Below, in pieces: positions 19,751-29,996 of a DNA stretch of 64,000 nt. Within the stretch, counting starts at the first letter, position 1, and the number at the start of each line of letters is the position of its first letter. Origin of the DNA: Leptospirales bacterium (lineage in GTDB: Bacteria; Spirochaetota; Leptospiria; Leptospirales; Leptospiraceae); assembly GCA_013297885.1 (NCBI GenBank), contig JAAFIR010000006.1:1-64000 (forward strand). The letters are read 5' to 3'. Under the pieces are notes generated by a model. That model was not told the origin of the DNA. It was given only the letters and a program-made list of their open reading frames with translations, and did no database searches. A program made the position numbers and the translations under genes.

Positions 19751-22327
19751 CTAAGCATTTAACTCTAATTTTTCGAGTCTTTTAAGGTTTATTTCTGCTG
19801 GCTTAAAATCTGTTTTAATTTCTAAACTTTTAGTCCAAGAATTTTTTGCTTTAGCATAAAAACCTTGTTTAAAATAAATTCCACCCATATTATTATAAGC
19901 ATGATAATTATTAGGATCAGATACGACTGCCCTATCATAATATAAAGTTGCTTGGTCTAAATTACCTATATAAGAATAACAGTTTGCAATTTTAAGTAAA
20001 ATTCGAGAACTATCTGAAGATTCTTCATCTAGTAATTGTTCATAATGAGTTAAAGCTTGAGAATATTCCTTATTCTTATATTTATCTTCAGCAATTTCTA
20101 AAAGTCTAAGATTTTCATGGTTTAATTTATCCAAGAAACTATTTGTTTCGATTTTAGGTTTAGATTTTAATTCTAAAGAAGCTTCTTTTAATGATTCATA
20201 AATAATTTCAGCTTGTTTATTTTCTGGATCTACATTTAAAGCTTTTTTAATCATAAACTCTGATCTTCCATAAACTTTTAATCCCATATAAATTGTAGCT
20301 AGATTAATTAAATTCAAAATATTTTTTGGCTCTCTTAAATATAGTCTTTCTGAAACATCAGCAGCAAGATTTAATTTATTGTACATTCTATAAGTATTAG
20401 CAAGAGCATATAAGTATTCATTATCTCCAGGATTTAAAACTAAATATTGCTCAAAACATTCTATTGCTTTTGTATAATCCCCTTTTGAAAAAGAAACTTT
20501 TCCTAATAACTTTAACATATCTGGAAAATTTTTATACTCTTTTAAATAGGTTTCTACTTTTTTAAATGCCTCTGAGAAATTTCCTTTTTCAAGCAATCCC
20601 AATCCTTCATTTACCGAAGAAGTAACTTCATAAGGAATTTCTTGACTTTCGATTTCTTGAAACTCTTCATTGTAAGAAATTCTCATCAATGAAAAATCAT
20701 CCATAATTTTTCCAAATTGGGGAATTAATTTTCCTATTTGATGTATATCACCTGAACATTCTTCAACTCTTTTTAAAAATTCAGTTTCATCTTCTTGTAC
20801 ATATTCAGTACCGTCTGGATTTTTTAACATTAAATCATCTCTTCCATCTGAACCTGTAATCAAAACATCACCAGGCATTAGTTGAAACATTCTTACAGAA
20901 AAATGATCTTCTTGTTCTGGGGTTCCAATTTTTCTTAATGTCAACTCTTCTTCTAAGAAAGATGCTTTTGCATCACGATATAAAACAGTCCAAGGATGTT
21001 CAGCGTTTATATAATATAATACACCAGTTTGGTTATCAATTAAACCCAAACAGACTGAAATATACATTGAACCTTCAAAAGATAAAAATACATTTTGCAA
21101 ATCTAAAAATCTTTCTTTTAACCAAGTTTCTGGATAAGTGTTTTGAAACTTTTCTACACGTGAACGAATTAAACCAGCATTAAAAACCACACCAAGCACT
21201 AATGCCCCACCAGCACCTTGGATAGATTTTCCCATTGCATCTCCATTGATAAAAACAGTGTATTCTTTTCCGTTTAACTTTATTGTGTCGGTAATACAAA
21301 TGTCTCCACCAATTTGTGAATTCCATTTTTTAAATACAAATTTTTTCTTTTGGTCTAAGAAGAAATCAGTTTTAACTAATTTACTCGTATTATTATTTGG
21401 TTGAAGTGGTTGAAGTAAAATTGAAGTTAAATAATAATCACCATCTTGAGCGATTTTTAAAGCTTGAACTTCTTGTAATGTTCTATTTAATTCATCAGTT
21501 CTTTGTGCTACTTTTAATTCTAAGTTATGTGTAAAATCTTGGATCTGAGCAGTCATTTGATTAAAACTTTGTGCTAATTGACCAATTTCATCATTGCCTG
21601 ATAATTTAATTCTATAGTTCAAATCACCAGAACCAATTTTTCTTGCACCTTCAGATAATTTTAATATCGGTTTTGAAAAGAAAATTGCTGCATATAATGC
21701 AATGATAACACCTATCAACATTAGAACGCCTGCAACTAAAATAATTGTGGTTCTAATTTGTACAACAGGTTCGTAAACTTTTTTTCTGTCAAATTCAAAA
21801 ACAGTAGCACCTACTCTACGTTTGATTTTATCTTTATCAACGATAAAAATTGGATAAGAAAAACGAAGTACATTTTTCTTTTCAGAATTTTTAATTTCTT
21901 TCATTTCTAGAATTTCTAATTTTGAAAAATATTTTCTATCGGTTTCAGAAATTTTTTGTCCAATTAATTTTTCATGTAAGTCTGCTACATATCTTCCATC
22001 ATTTTCATCACCCAAAATTCCATTTTCATGAATGACATATGATTCTAATAAACCATTAATTTTACTTTCTTTTAGCTTTTTTATATTAGTAATTGTGTTA
22101 ACATAAGTTTTATCTTCAAACAATTCTTCAGTTGCAGAATCAGAAATATTTCTTGCTAAATTTTCACAAACCTCAAAAGTTTTACTAAGAACAACTGACT
22201 GGTTTCGATACAATACAATGAGTGAAAGTGGAACTATACTCAATAATACAACACCACAAATTAAAATAATCATCTTTGTTTTTATTTTTACGTTACGATT
22301 AAAATTGTTAATCCATTCTTGTATCAT
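19751..22327 (-). CDS. Membrane HAMP-SpoIIE/PP2C phosphatase with C-terminal TPRs
   Basis: 858-aa sensor phosphatase. Two membrane helices (about 17-37 and 193-216) flank a periplasmic sensor region. A HAMP domain follows (SKPILKLSEGARKIGSGDL), then a short coiled coil (about 265-295). The SpoIIE-type PP2C domain comes next, with GGDICITD, the metal-binding FINGDAMGKSIQGAGGALV and ITGSDGRDDL. The last 300 residues are TPR motifs, for example AIECFEQYLVLNPGDNEYLY and ATLYYDRAVVSDPNNYHAY. Such proteins usually dephosphorylate anti-anti-sigma (STAS) proteins in partner-switch pathways. It leads the operon with the ABC_sub_bind protein and TonB receptor, suggesting outside-in signalling. Confidence 0.9.
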   Translation of the reverse strand: MIQEWINNFNRNVKIKTKMIILICGVVLLSIVPLSLIVLYRNQSVVLSKTFEVCENLARNISDSATEELFEDKTYVNTITNIKKLKESKINGLLESYVIHENGILGDENDGRYVADLHEKLIGQKISETDRKYFSKLEILEMKEIKNSEKKNVLRFSYPIFIVDKDKIKRRVGATVFEFDRKKVYEPVVQIRTTIILVAGVLMLIGVIIALYAAIFFSKPILKLSEGARKIGSGDLNYRIKLSGNDEIGQLAQSFNQMTAQIQDFTHNLELKVAQRTDELNRTLQEVQALKIAQDGDYYLTSILLQPLQPNNNTSKLVKTDFFLDQKKKFVFKKWNSQIGGDICITDTIKLNGKEYTVFINGDAMGKSIQGAGGALVLGVVFNAGLIRSRVEKFQNTYPETWLKERFLDLQNVFLSFEGSMYISVCLGLIDNQTGVLYYINAEHPWTVLYRDAKASFLEEELTLRKIGTPEQEDHFSVRMFQLMPGDVLITGSDGRDDLMLKNPDGTEYVQEDETEFLKRVEECSGDIHQIGKLIPQFGKIMDDFSLMRISYNEEFQEIESQEIPYEVTSSVNEGLGLLEKGNFSEAFKKVETYLKEYKNFPDMLKLLGKVSFSKGDYTKAIECFEQYLVLNPGDNEYLYALANTYRMYNKLNLAADVSERLYLREPKNILNLINLATIYMGLKVYGRSEFMIKKALNVDPENKQAEIIYESLKEASLELKSKPKIETNSFLDKLNHENLRLLEIAEDKYKNKEYSQALTHYEQLLDEESSDSSRILLKIANCYSYIGNLDQATLYYDRAVVSDPNNYHAYNNMGGIYFKQGFYAKAKNSWTKSLEIKTDFKPAEINLKRLEKLELNA

Positions 22328-22570
22328 ATTTTTCTTCTCTTAAGGGAATCTTGTAAACAAGTTGTCCTAAATAAATTTTCGTCAAGAAAAATTCAATTTT
22401 TTATTTTAAAAAAAATCTTGACTAATTAAAACATAAATACAGTTTTTTAAGTTTAAACTTTGTTTCGATATCCAATTGTTTGTTACATAATAAATTGAGT
22501 AAAATTTACTTTAGTTAATCTAGTTAAGATACTTTAAATATTAGTAAAATTTGAATACGCTTAAAACAAA

Positions 22571-22856
22571 TTAATTAGTTTTTTCTACTTCGAAATAAGC
22601 TGATGATTTATTTAGTTCTTTTGAAATATGTTCTAATTTATCAATTCTTGTGACCAAAATTTGAATGAATTGATTTTTCAAAAAAAGATTTAATTGTCTA
22701 ATTATTGTTATGGTTAATTCTTCCAGCTAATTCCAAAATATAAAGATTTAAATTTTGAGTAACTCTCCAAGCTATTAAAGAGTTAAGTGCGACTTTAAAT
22801 AAAATTCCAAATACAAAAATGGACAATAAGACTTTGTTTCTAAAACTAAATTTCAA
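22571..22856 (-). pseudogene. Frameshifted small membrane protein remnant
   Basis: Reading the minus strand from a TTG at 22856 gives an N-terminal membrane segment (KVLLSIFVFGILFKVALNSL) and continues to a stop after LELAGRINHNNN. One frame over, the sequence continues as a helical tail (IIRQLNLFLKNQFIQILVTR, then IDKLEHISKELNKSSAYF) to a stop at 22571. Together they would make a protein of roughly 95 aa with a membrane helix and a coiled coil. A frameshift around 22690-22710 would explain it. I do not recognise the family. It lies in the long gap upstream of the phosphatase operon. Confidence 0.35.
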
Positions 22857-22940
22857 AGGAACTACCTAAAATACATACAAATTTAGAGAATTAGTTTTAT
22901 TTATAATTTAAAGTATTAATTAAATTATGAAGTTAATATT

Positions 22941-23028
22941 TTGGGCGATTCATCGCTTCGCGATGACCGAGCTACAAAAAGCTTGGTCGCTTTCGCGACT
23001 CTTTTCAGACTTTTTGTATCTCTATCGC
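22941..23028 (-). repeat. Structured repeat element E3 (short-loop subclass)
   Basis: On the minus strand the outer helix is GCGAT with ATCGC and the inner helix is GAG with CTC. This subclass replaces the GATTGAAGCG / GTAGCGAAAAG loop by a directly paired ATACAAAAAG / CTTTTTGTAG stem with a single A-G mismatch. The second hairpin is TCATCGC-GAA-GCGATGA, which differs from E7 and E8 by a compensating base pair. It sits 65 bp from E4 in the opposite orientation. Confidence 0.85.
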
Positions 23029-23093
23029 TTTTAAAACCGACTTAAAATGAAATAGAATAGAACCTTTATTTTGGAAATTTTTTTTCATTACAA

Positions 23094-23233
23094 GCAAAAG
23101 GGATTGTAGCGTTTCTTCATAAAGCAGAGTTGTTTCCCTGCTGGATGAAGAAGTAGCGAAAAGCCCGGTTTTCCATTCGTAAATGGGAATTATGAAACAC
23201 AAACCTAAAAAAAACCGAATGGAAAATTTGCCC
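23094..23233 (+). repeat. Structured repeat element E4
   Basis: The outer helix is GCAAA (23094-23098) with TTTGC (23227-23231) and the inner helix is GGG with CCC. The first hairpin is flanked by GATTGTAGCG and GTAGCGAAAAGCCCGG. The second hairpin closes with TTTTCCATTCG and CGAATGGAAAA. It ends about 55 bp before the amidohydrolase gene. Confidence 0.85.
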
Positions 23234-23289
23234 AAAAATATTCATAGAATATGATTGACTAAATCTATGTAATTTGATTCTTAAATGGA

Positions 23290-24504
23290 ATGAAAAATTT
23301 CTATTTATTGTTAATTCTATTTTTCAATATTTCATGCTTTGAGAAAGCAATAAATTCTATTGCAGGATCTTCTAAATTTGAACCAAAAGATTTTCAAAAA
23401 AAAGCAACTCCTGAAACAATTCAATATGTTCAAAATTCTTTAAGTGGTTTAGACCTAAATAAGATTGTAGACTATCATACTCATTTGGTTGGAATGAATG
23501 AAAAAGAAACAGGTGCTTTTGTAAATCCGCATATGAAATCTGTTTGGCATTTTAAAGAAAATACTAGATATAAAGTGTATCTTTCTGCTTTAAAAGTCAA
23601 TAATCCTGAAAAAGCAGATAGTGAGTCAGTTGCCAGGCTTCTTGATCTTGTGAAAAATTTACCTTATAAACCCAAACATTTTTTGCTTGCTTTTGATAAA
23701 CATTATAATGAATCAGGTGAAGTCAATCTAGCAAAAACAGAGTTTTATACTCCAAATGAATATTCTTATCGAATTTCAGAAGAATATAAAGAATATTTTT
23801 TACCTTGCATTTCAATTCATCCTTATAGAAAAGATGCAATTAAAGAATTAGAGAAATGGGGCAAACTGAAAGTTAAAATTATCAAATGGCTTCCAAATGC
23901 TCAAGGAATTGATCCTTCAAATCCTAAACTCGAAAAGTTTTATAAAAAAATGATCGAACTAAAAATGGTTCTACTTACTCATGCTGGCGAAGAACGGGCA
24001 GTTGAAGCTGATGAAGATCAGAAATATGGCAACCCACTATTGCTTCGTTATCCGCTTGGTCTTGGTGTCAAAGTGATAATAGCACATGCTGCTAGTCTTG
24101 GTTTTGACATTGATTTGGATGATGTGAATAAAATCAAACTCCCTAGTTTTGATTTATTTTTAAGATTAATGAATGAAAAAAAATATCAGAAAAATTTATT
24201 TGCCGATATTTCGGCTGTAGTTCAATTTAATCGAGACAAAAGGATTTTACAAACCTTACTTGAAAGAAAAGATTTACATAACCGTTTGGTTCATGGTTCC
24301 GACTACCCTCTCCCAGCTGTAAATTTAGTAATTCGATTAAGCAAATTAAAAAAGTTTTTGAGTAATGAAGAGCAAATTCATCTTAAAGAAATTTACGAAT
24401 ACAATCCAATTTTATTTGAATTTATTTTGAAAAGAAATTTGAATTTTAATGGCAATAAATTTTCTGATTCTATATTTATGGAAAATGAAAACTTGAATTA
24501 TTAG
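23290..24504 (+). CDS. Amidohydrolase-superfamily lipoprotein
   Basis: 404-aa predicted lipoprotein (lipobox NISC at about residue 16). The body is an amidohydrolase_2-type TIM barrel: metal-binding HxH in VDYHTHL, the conserved lysine region KIIKWLPNAQG, His in LLTHAGEE, His in VIIAHAAS and the final Asp in LVHGSDYPLP. All metal ligands appear present, so it is probably an active metal-dependent hydrolase or decarboxylase. Location on the outer or inner membrane is unusual for this superfamily. Start is an ATG with only a weak ribosome site. Substrate unknown. Confidence 0.78.
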   Translation: MKNFYLLLILFFNISCFEKAINSIAGSSKFEPKDFQKKATPETIQYVQNSLSGLDLNKIVDYHTHLVGMNEKETGAFVNPHMKSVWHFKENTRYKVYLSALKVNNPEKADSESVARLLDLVKNLPYKPKHFLLAFDKHYNESGEVNLAKTEFYTPNEYSYRISEEYKEYFLPCISIHPYRKDAIKELEKWGKLKVKIIKWLPNAQGIDPSNPKLEKFYKKMIELKMVLLTHAGEERAVEADEDQKYGNPLLLRYPLGLGVKVIIAHAASLGFDIDLDDVNKIKLPSFDLFLRLMNEKKYQKNLFADISAVVQFNRDKRILQTLLERKDLHNRLVHGSDYPLPAVNLVIRLSKLKKFLSNEEQIHLKEIYEYNPILFEFILKRNLNFNGNKFSDSIFMENENLNY

Positions 24505-24581
24505 ATTTGATCTAGATAATTTAATAATTTATCATACAGAATTAATAATTAAAATCCAGAAAAGTGAATAAAATTCAATTT

Positions 24582-24617
24582 AAGTAGAAATTAGAGTTTA
24601 AAATCTAAATTCTACTT
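24582..24617 (+). terminator. Stem-loop downstream of the amidohydrolase gene
   Basis: AAGTAGAAATTAGA (24582-24595) pairs with TCTAAATTCTACTT (24604-24617) with one mismatch, around an 8-base loop and followed by TTCC. It starts 78 bp after the stop codon. It may be a weak intrinsic terminator. The rest of 24505-24800 is AT-rich with no gene seen. Confidence 0.4.
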
Positions 24618-24801
24618 TTCCAAAGTTTAAGTCTTATGTGTTGATAAAATATCACTACTAATTTTATCTATTTTTTTTAGGGCAGTTAATTAAAAATTAT
24701 CAAACTATTATAATAAAAAATATTATTTTTAGTTAGCAATATATTTAGTTTTACTACTGCATAACAATACTATTCCTAATCGATAGTATTTTTAAAACCA
24801 A

Positions 24802-24917
24802 GCAAAAGGGATTGAAACGAAAATCCTTTTGTGAAAATACAACTAAATAATTGGATAAAGAAGTGTTGCAAAAGATTGAAGTGAAAAGCCCGGTTTTTGC
24901 ATCTGCAAAAATTTGCC
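24802..24917 (+). repeat. Structured repeat element E5 (degenerate core)
   Basis: The outer helix is GCAAA (24802-24806) with TTTGC (24912-24916) and the inner helix is GGG with CCC. The loop block GATTGAAACG is changed and a second partial copy of the loop (GATTGAAGTGAAAAGCCCGG) follows. The last hairpin is TTTTTGCA-TC-TGCAAAAA. It looks like a decaying or rearranged copy, 56 bp upstream of the next gene. Confidence 0.7.
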
Positions 24918-24972
24918 AAAAAAACTATTTAAAAAGATTTGCGGATTGGAACATGATTAGAAAATAGGAATT

Positions 24973-25350
24973 ATGATAAAAAAATTATTTCTATTCTTTT
25001 ATTCAACAATTGCTTTATTTTCCATGGACAAAACTATTTTGGATACAGGTTTTCAAACATTCCAAAGAAATCCTTCTATGAAATTAATTTTATATTTTCA
25101 TGGCTTTGGACAATTTGATTCTTCGTCATCCATTTTTTATGGAAAGTCTGGTCCAGCTTATGCAGAAGATGTTGTCGAAGATGTAAAAATTACTTCCAAC
25201 TATGTGCATATCAAATATACAAATCGTGGCAAAGGTGAATACTTCAACGATATCTTTATTTCAATGCCTCATATAACACTGGTTCATCTCACAAAAACTA
25301 GTTTTGAAATTTATGTGGGAAACCCAAAAATTATTGGAACTGGAAAGTGA
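24973..25350 (+). CDS. Small secreted protein of unknown function
   Basis: 125 aa with a signal peptide (MIKKLFLFFYSTIALFS) and a mostly beta-strand body. A good ribosome site (taggaatt) precedes the ATG. Its TGA overlaps the GTG start of the ferredoxin gene, so it is the first gene of a chain running into metH. No domain recognised. Confidence 0.6.
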   Translation: MIKKLFLFFYSTIALFSMDKTILDTGFQTFQRNPSMKLILYFHGFGQFDSSSSIFYGKSGPAYAEDVVEDVKITSNYVHIKYTNRGKGEYFNDIFISMPHITLVHLTKTSFEIYVGNPKIIGTGK

Positions 25351-25649
25351 CACATGTTGTAACAGGAAACTGTAAAGATTGTAAATACACTCATTGTGTT
25401 TCTGTTTGTCCTGCATCAGCATTCACTGAAGCTCCAAATATGATTTATATTGATCCAGATTTATGTATTGATTGTGGAGCTTGTATTCCAGAATGTCCAG
25501 TGAACGCAATTTTACCTGAATATGAATTATCTTCATCAGAACAAATTTGGTTAAGTCTAAATAAAGTAGAAGCGAAAAAATTTCCTGTAATTGTAAATAA
25601 TAAAAGACCTTTAAAAAATGAAGGCTGTATAAACAAGGACAAAGAATGA
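25347..25649 (+). CDS. Ferredoxin with two iron-sulfur clusters (7Fe type)
   Basis: 100-aa soluble electron carrier. It has an N-terminal [14 protein letters not shown] block and a [16 protein letters not shown] block, the arrangement of FdxA-type seven-iron ferredoxins carrying a 3Fe-4S and a 4Fe-4S cluster. A C-terminal extension of about 40 residues, typical of FdxA, is present. The GTG start overlaps the previous stop, and its stop overlaps the metH ATG (ATGA). The coupling suggests it could supply electrons to reactivate oxidised cobalamin in MetH; that role is inferred. Confidence 0.92.
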   Translation: MTHVVTGNCKDCKYTHCVSVCPASAFTEAPNMIYIDPDLCIDCGACIPECPVNAILPEYELSSSEQIWLSLNKVEAKKFPVIVNNKRPLKNEGCINKDKE

Positions 25650-28600
25650 CTACATTAGCAAAATCTAATATAGAAAAAATACTCGAAGAAAGAATTTTAG
25701 TTTTGGATGGTGCGATGGGCACAATGATCCAACAATATACTTTATCTGAAGAAGATTTTAAAGGGGAGCAATTTAAAAACCATCCGCATCCAGTTAAAGG
25801 AAATAATGATTTATTAAATATCACAAGACCAGATATTATTTCTGATTTGCATTTTCAATTTTTACAAGCTGGTGCAAACATCATCGAAACAAATACATTT
25901 AGTTGTAATTCAGTTTCTCAAGCAGATTATTCATTAGAGCCAATTGTAAAAGAATTAAATGTAGCTGGTGTTGCTTGTGTAAAATCTGCAATTGCAAAAT
26001 ACAAAAAAATTAATCCAGATGCAATTTGTTTTATCGCTGGTGCAATTGGTCCAACAACTAGAACAGCATCCCTTTCTCCAGATGTAAATAATCCAGGATA
26101 TAGAGCGATCACCTTTGAACAATTAGTTGATGCTTATTATGAACAAGCTTATACTTTAATTAAAGAAGGTGTGGATATTTTATTACCAGAAACAACTTTT
26201 GATACTCTGAATTTAAAAGCATGTATCTTTGCGATTGAAAAAGCATTTGATGAGCTTAATGTGAGAATTCCTGTTTCAATTTCTGTTACAATTACTGATG
26301 CTTCTGGTAGAACCTTATCTGGTCAAACTGTGGAAGCATTTTGGAATTCTGTTGCACATGCAAAACCACTTTCAGTTGGAATTAATTGTGCATTAGGTGC
26401 TGAAGAAATGCGTCCATACATTTCTGAACTTTCAAAAATTGCAGGTGTTCATATTTCTTGTTATCCAAACGCAGGTTTGCCAAATGCTTTTGGGGGATAT
26501 GACCAAAGTCCTGAAGAATTTGGAAATCATATTCATGGTTTTGCTTCAAATGGTTGGTTAAATATTGCTGGTGGTTGTTGTGGCACTACTCCAGATCATA
26601 TCCGTAAAGTTGCTGAAGCAGTAAAAGATTTAAAGCCGAGAAAAATTCAACATGTTCATGATGAAAACTGCACAAAACTTTCTGGTCTTGAACCACTCAA
26701 CATCACTCCTGAAAAAGGTTTTTTGATGATTGGTGAAAGAACAAATATCACAGGCTCACCAAAATTTAAAAATTTAATTTTAGCTGGAGACATGGAAGGA
26801 GCATTAAACATTGCTTTACAACAAGTTCAAAATGGTGCAAACATCATTGATGTAAATTTTGATGAAGCTCTTCTAGATGGTGAAAAATTTATGAGAAATT
26901 TTTTAAATCTAATTGCAGCTGAACCAGAAATTTCTCGTGTTCCAATTATGATTGACTCTTCCAAATGGACTGTTATAGAAGAAGGTTTAAAAACAGTACA
27001 AGGTAAAGCTATTGTAAATTCAATTAGCTTAAAAGAAGGTGAAGAAAAATTTCTTGCTCAAGCAAAATTAGTTCAGCGTTATGGTGCTTCCACTGTAGTG
27101 ATGGCTTTTGATGAACAAGGTCAAGCTGCTACTAAAGAAGATAAAGTTAGAATTTGTGTTCGTGCATACCAACTCCTCACTGAAAAAATTGGTTTTAATC
27201 CTGAAGATATTATTTTTGATCCAAATATTTTAACTGTTGCAACTGGTATTGATGAGCATAATAATTATGCTGTTGATTTTATTGAAGCTACTCGCGAAAT
27301 TAAAAAACTTTGTCCTCATGCAAAAGTTTCTGGTGGAGTGAGTAATATTTCTTTTTCGTTTAGAGGAAATAATCCTGTTCGTGAAGCAATGCACTCTGTA
27401 TTTTTATATCATGCGATCAAAGCTGGAATGGATATGGGAATTGTAAATGCTGGTATGCTTCAAGTTTATGAAGAAATTCCAAAAGATATGTTGGAACTTG
27501 TAGAAGATGTAATTTTAAATCGCAAACCAGAAGCCACTGAAAAATTAATATCGTATGCCGAGAGTATCAAAAACAACCAAGAAAAAATTTCTGAAAAACA
27601 AGCTGAAGAATGGCGATCTCTTCCAGTTAAAGAAAGACTATCTCATTCACTTGTAAAAGGAATTTCTGAATTTGTAGATGGTGATGTAGAGGAAGCAAGA
27701 CATAGCTTTTCTCGTCCTCTTGATGTGATTGAAGGTCCACTTATGGATGGAATGAAAGTTGTGGGGGATCTTTTTGGGGCTGGAAAAATGTTTCTCCCTC
27801 AAGTTGTAAAATCAGCTCGTGTAATGAAAAAAGCTGTCGCATACTTACTCCCATTTATGGAAGAGGAAAGTAGAAAAAATTCTACTACAAAAGCAAAAGA
27901 TAAAATTCTCATGGCAACTGTTAAAGGTGATGTTCATGATATTGGAAAAAATATTGTGGGAGTTGTGCTTGCTTGTAATAATTATGATGTAATTGATATG
28001 GGTGTGATGGTTCCTTGTGATAAAATTTTAAAACTCGCAAAAGAAGAAAATGTAGTTGCAATTGGTTTGTCGGGTCTCATTACACCATCTCTAGATGAAA
28101 TGGTTTTTGTTGCTCAAGAAATGAAACGAGAAGGTTTTAAAATTCCACTTTTAATTGGTGGTGCAACAACAAGTGCAGCACACACTGCTGTAAAAATTTC
28201 TCCACAATTTGATGAGCCAGTTGTTCATGTAATTGATGCTTCTCGTGTTGTAAATGTAATGAATAAACTTCTTAGCAAAGAACAAAAACCTGCTTATGTA
28301 ACTGATGTAATTTCAGAACAAGAAAAATTGAGAGAAGAATTTTATTCACGTCAAGCTGAAAGAAATTTATTAAGTCTTTCAGATGCTCGTGTAAATTCAT
28401 TTCAAGCTGATTGGGAAAATTATGAAATTCCAAAACCAAGTTTTACTGGAATAAAAGTGTTTAAAGATTTTGAGTTAAAAGAACTTGTCCCATATATTGA
28501 CTGGTCTCCATTTTTTCACACTTGGGAACTAAGAGGAAAATATCCTCAAATCTTTGAAGATGAATTTGTTGGTAAACAAGCTAAAGAACTTTATGAAGAT

Positions 28601-29338
28601 GCAATTAAACTTTTAGATAAAATTGTTTCTGAAAAAAAATTCACTGCTCATGCAATAGTCGGAATGTTTCCAGCAAACTCAGTTGGTGATTCAGTTGAAG
28701 TATACAAAGATGAAACAAAAAAAGAAATTTTACAAAAATTTCATTTTATTCGCCAAGAATATAAAAAACCAGAAGGTCAAAAAAATCTTTGCTTAGCTGA
28801 TTATATCGCTCCAAAATCATCTGCTAAATTAGATTTCATCGGTGGATTTGCAGTTACTTCAGGACATGGTGCAGATGAGTTTGAAAAGCTTTTTGAAAAA
28901 GATAATGATGATTATAATTCCATTATGGCTAAAGCACTTGCGGATCGTCTTGCAGAAGCTTTTGCAGAATATATGCACAAATGGATCCGAGGTGAATGGG
29001 GTTTTGGTAAATCAGAAAATTTAAGCAATGAAGAATTGATTCGTGAAAAATATCGTGGAATTAGACCAGCTCCCGGTTATCCAGCTTGTCCAGATCACAC
29101 AGAAAAAGAAACACTTTGGAAACTATTGGACGTTGAAAAAAATACTGGAATCAAACTAACTGAAAGTTTTGCGATGTGGCCAGGAAGTTCTGTATCAGGA
29201 TTATATTTTTCTCATATAGATGCAAAGTATTTTGCAATTGGAAAAATTGGAAAAGATCAAGTAGAAGATTTAAGTAAAAGAAAAGGAATGGAGTTTAAGC
29301 AAATGGAAAAATGGCTTTCTCCAATTTTAGGTTATTAA
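25646..29338 (+). CDS. metH: Cobalamin-dependent methionine synthase
   Basis: Transfers a methyl group from methyltetrahydrofolate to homocysteine via cobalamin. At 1230 aa all four modules are present. The homocysteine domain has zinc ligands Cys248 (GINCALG) and Cys311/Cys312 ([10 protein letters not shown]). The pterin-binding domain starts at about residue 350 ([16 protein letters not shown]). The cobalamin domain has His764 in [13 protein letters not shown]. The C-terminal AdoMet reactivation domain has the [15 protein letters not shown] block. The start overlaps the ferredoxin stop by four bases. The abiEi-like gene begins 58 bp downstream. Confidence 0.98.
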   Translation: MTTLAKSNIEKILEERILVLDGAMGTMIQQYTLSEEDFKGEQFKNHPHPVKGNNDLLNITRPDIISDLHFQFLQAGANIIETNTFSCNSVSQADYSLEPIVKELNVAGVACVKSAIAKYKKINPDAICFIAGAIGPTTRTASLSPDVNNPGYRAITFEQLVDAYYEQAYTLIKEGVDILLPETTFDTLNLKACIFAIEKAFDELNVRIPVSISVTITDASGRTLSGQTVEAFWNSVAHAKPLSVGINCALGAEEMRPYISELSKIAGVHISCYPNAGLPNAFGGYDQSPEEFGNHIHGFASNGWLNIAGGCCGTTPDHIRKVAEAVKDLKPRKIQHVHDENCTKLSGLEPLNITPEKGFLMIGERTNITGSPKFKNLILAGDMEGALNIALQQVQNGANIIDVNFDEALLDGEKFMRNFLNLIAAEPEISRVPIMIDSSKWTVIEEGLKTVQGKAIVNSISLKEGEEKFLAQAKLVQRYGASTVVMAFDEQGQAATKEDKVRICVRAYQLLTEKIGFNPEDIIFDPNILTVATGIDEHNNYAVDFIEATREIKKLCPHAKVSGGVSNISFSFRGNNPVREAMHSVFLYHAIKAGMDMGIVNAGMLQVYEEIPKDMLELVEDVILNRKPEATEKLISYAESIKNNQEKISEKQAEEWRSLPVKERLSHSLVKGISEFVDGDVEEARHSFSRPLDVIEGPLMDGMKVVGDLFGAGKMFLPQVVKSARVMKKAVAYLLPFMEEESRKNSTTKAKDKILMATVKGDVHDIGKNIVGVVLACNNYDVIDMGVMVPCDKILKLAKEENVVAIGLSGLITPSLDEMVFVAQEMKREGFKIPLLIGGATTSAAHTAVKISPQFDEPVVHVIDASRVVNVMNKLLSKEQKPAYVTDVISEQEKLREEFYSRQAERNLLSLSDARVNSFQADWENYEIPKPSFTGIKVFKDFELKELVPYIDWSPFFHTWELRGKYPQIFEDEFVGKQAKELYEDAIKLLDKIVSEKKFTAHAIVGMFPANSVGDSVEVYKDETKKEILQKFHFIRQEYKKPEGQKNLCLADYIAPKSSAKLDFIGGFAVTSGHGADEFEKLFEKDNDDYNSIMAKALADRLAEAFAEYMHKWIRGEWGFGKSENLSNEELIREKYRGIRPAPGYPACPDHTEKETLWKLLDVEKNTGIKLTESFAMWPGSSVSGLYFSHIDAKYFAIGKIGKDQVEDLSKRKGMEFKQMEKWLSPILGY

Positions 29339-29350
29339 AACAATTAAATA

Positions 29351-29394
29351 TTGACAAATCCAGTAAGTCGAAATATATTAGAGTTACTGGATTT
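29351..29394 (+). promoter_or_regulatory. AbiE promoter with overlapping inverted-repeat operator
   Basis: TTGACA (29351-29356), 17 bases, then TATATT (29374-29379) forms a near-consensus sigma-70-type promoter. A perfect 11-bp inverted repeat, AAATCCAGTAA (29356-29366) and TTACTGGATTT (29384-29394), brackets the -10 region. The expected transcription start is only about ten bases before the ATG, so the mRNA would be almost leaderless. AbiEi antitoxins are known to repress their own promoters through inverted repeats, which fits. It could alternatively act as a weak metH terminator. Confidence 0.65.
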
Positions 29395-29396
29395 AT

Positions 29397-29996
29397 ATGT
29401 TATACGCTTATAAACAAACTAAAAACTTCGATTTCCCTTATTTGATGAATTTGATAAGAAAATACAATTCACCAAAAGATAAAATTTCTTCATTCCTCAG
29501 AAAAAAAGAAATTCTAAAAGTCAAAAAAGGAATTTATGTTTTACCAGAATTCAAAAAATTTGAACTTCTCGCAAATCAGATATACGGTCCATCCTATATT
29601 TCAAATGAATTTGCGATGTTTCATTATGGCTTGATTCCTGAGAAAGTTGTGGAGTTCACTTCAGTTACAATTGGTAAAATTAAAAAATTTAATACTCCAG
29701 TTGGAAGATACAGTTATCGTCATCTTCCACTAGAAAAATACAATTTTGAATTTACTTCTGAAAATGGATATTTGATTGCCACACCTGAAAAATCTATTTG
29801 TGATTTTATTTATTTGAATTCAATCAAAAGTCCTTTTACAACTTCAAAAGAATTAAATATTTATCTAAGAGAAAATATGAGAATCGAAAAATCTTCTCTA
29901 AAAAATCTAAATCCAAAACTTATTCGTTTAATTTCAAAAAAATTTAATCATCTCTCTATTCAAAATTTTTCAGAGCTTATTTCCAATTTGAAATGA
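29397..29996 (+). CDS. AbiEi-type antitoxin / transcriptional repressor
   Basis: 199-aa protein with the AbiEi plan: an N-terminal winged-helix DNA-binding part (LMNLIRKYNSPKDKISSFLR, then KKGIYVLP), the block GPSYISNEFAMFHYGLIPE, and a C-terminal domain with ATPEKSICDFIYL. In the AbiE type IV system the antitoxin represses the operon and counteracts the toxin without binding it. The gene overlaps the toxin gene by four bases (ATGA) and has a strong promoter-operator directly upstream. Confidence 0.8.
   Translation: MLYAYKQTKNFDFPYLMNLIRKYNSPKDKISSFLRKKEILKVKKGIYVLPEFKKFELLANQIYGPSYISNEFAMFHYGLIPEKVVEFTSVTIGKIKKFNTPVGRYSYRHLPLEKYNFEFTSENGYLIATPEKSICDFIYLNSIKSPFTTSKELNIYLRENMRIEKSSLKNLNPKLIRLISKKFNHLSIQNFSELISNLK

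Noticed and set aside
23005-23235. Open frame of 76 aa on the minus strand
   Set aside because: It is the read-through of elements E3 and E4 and has no independent coding signal.
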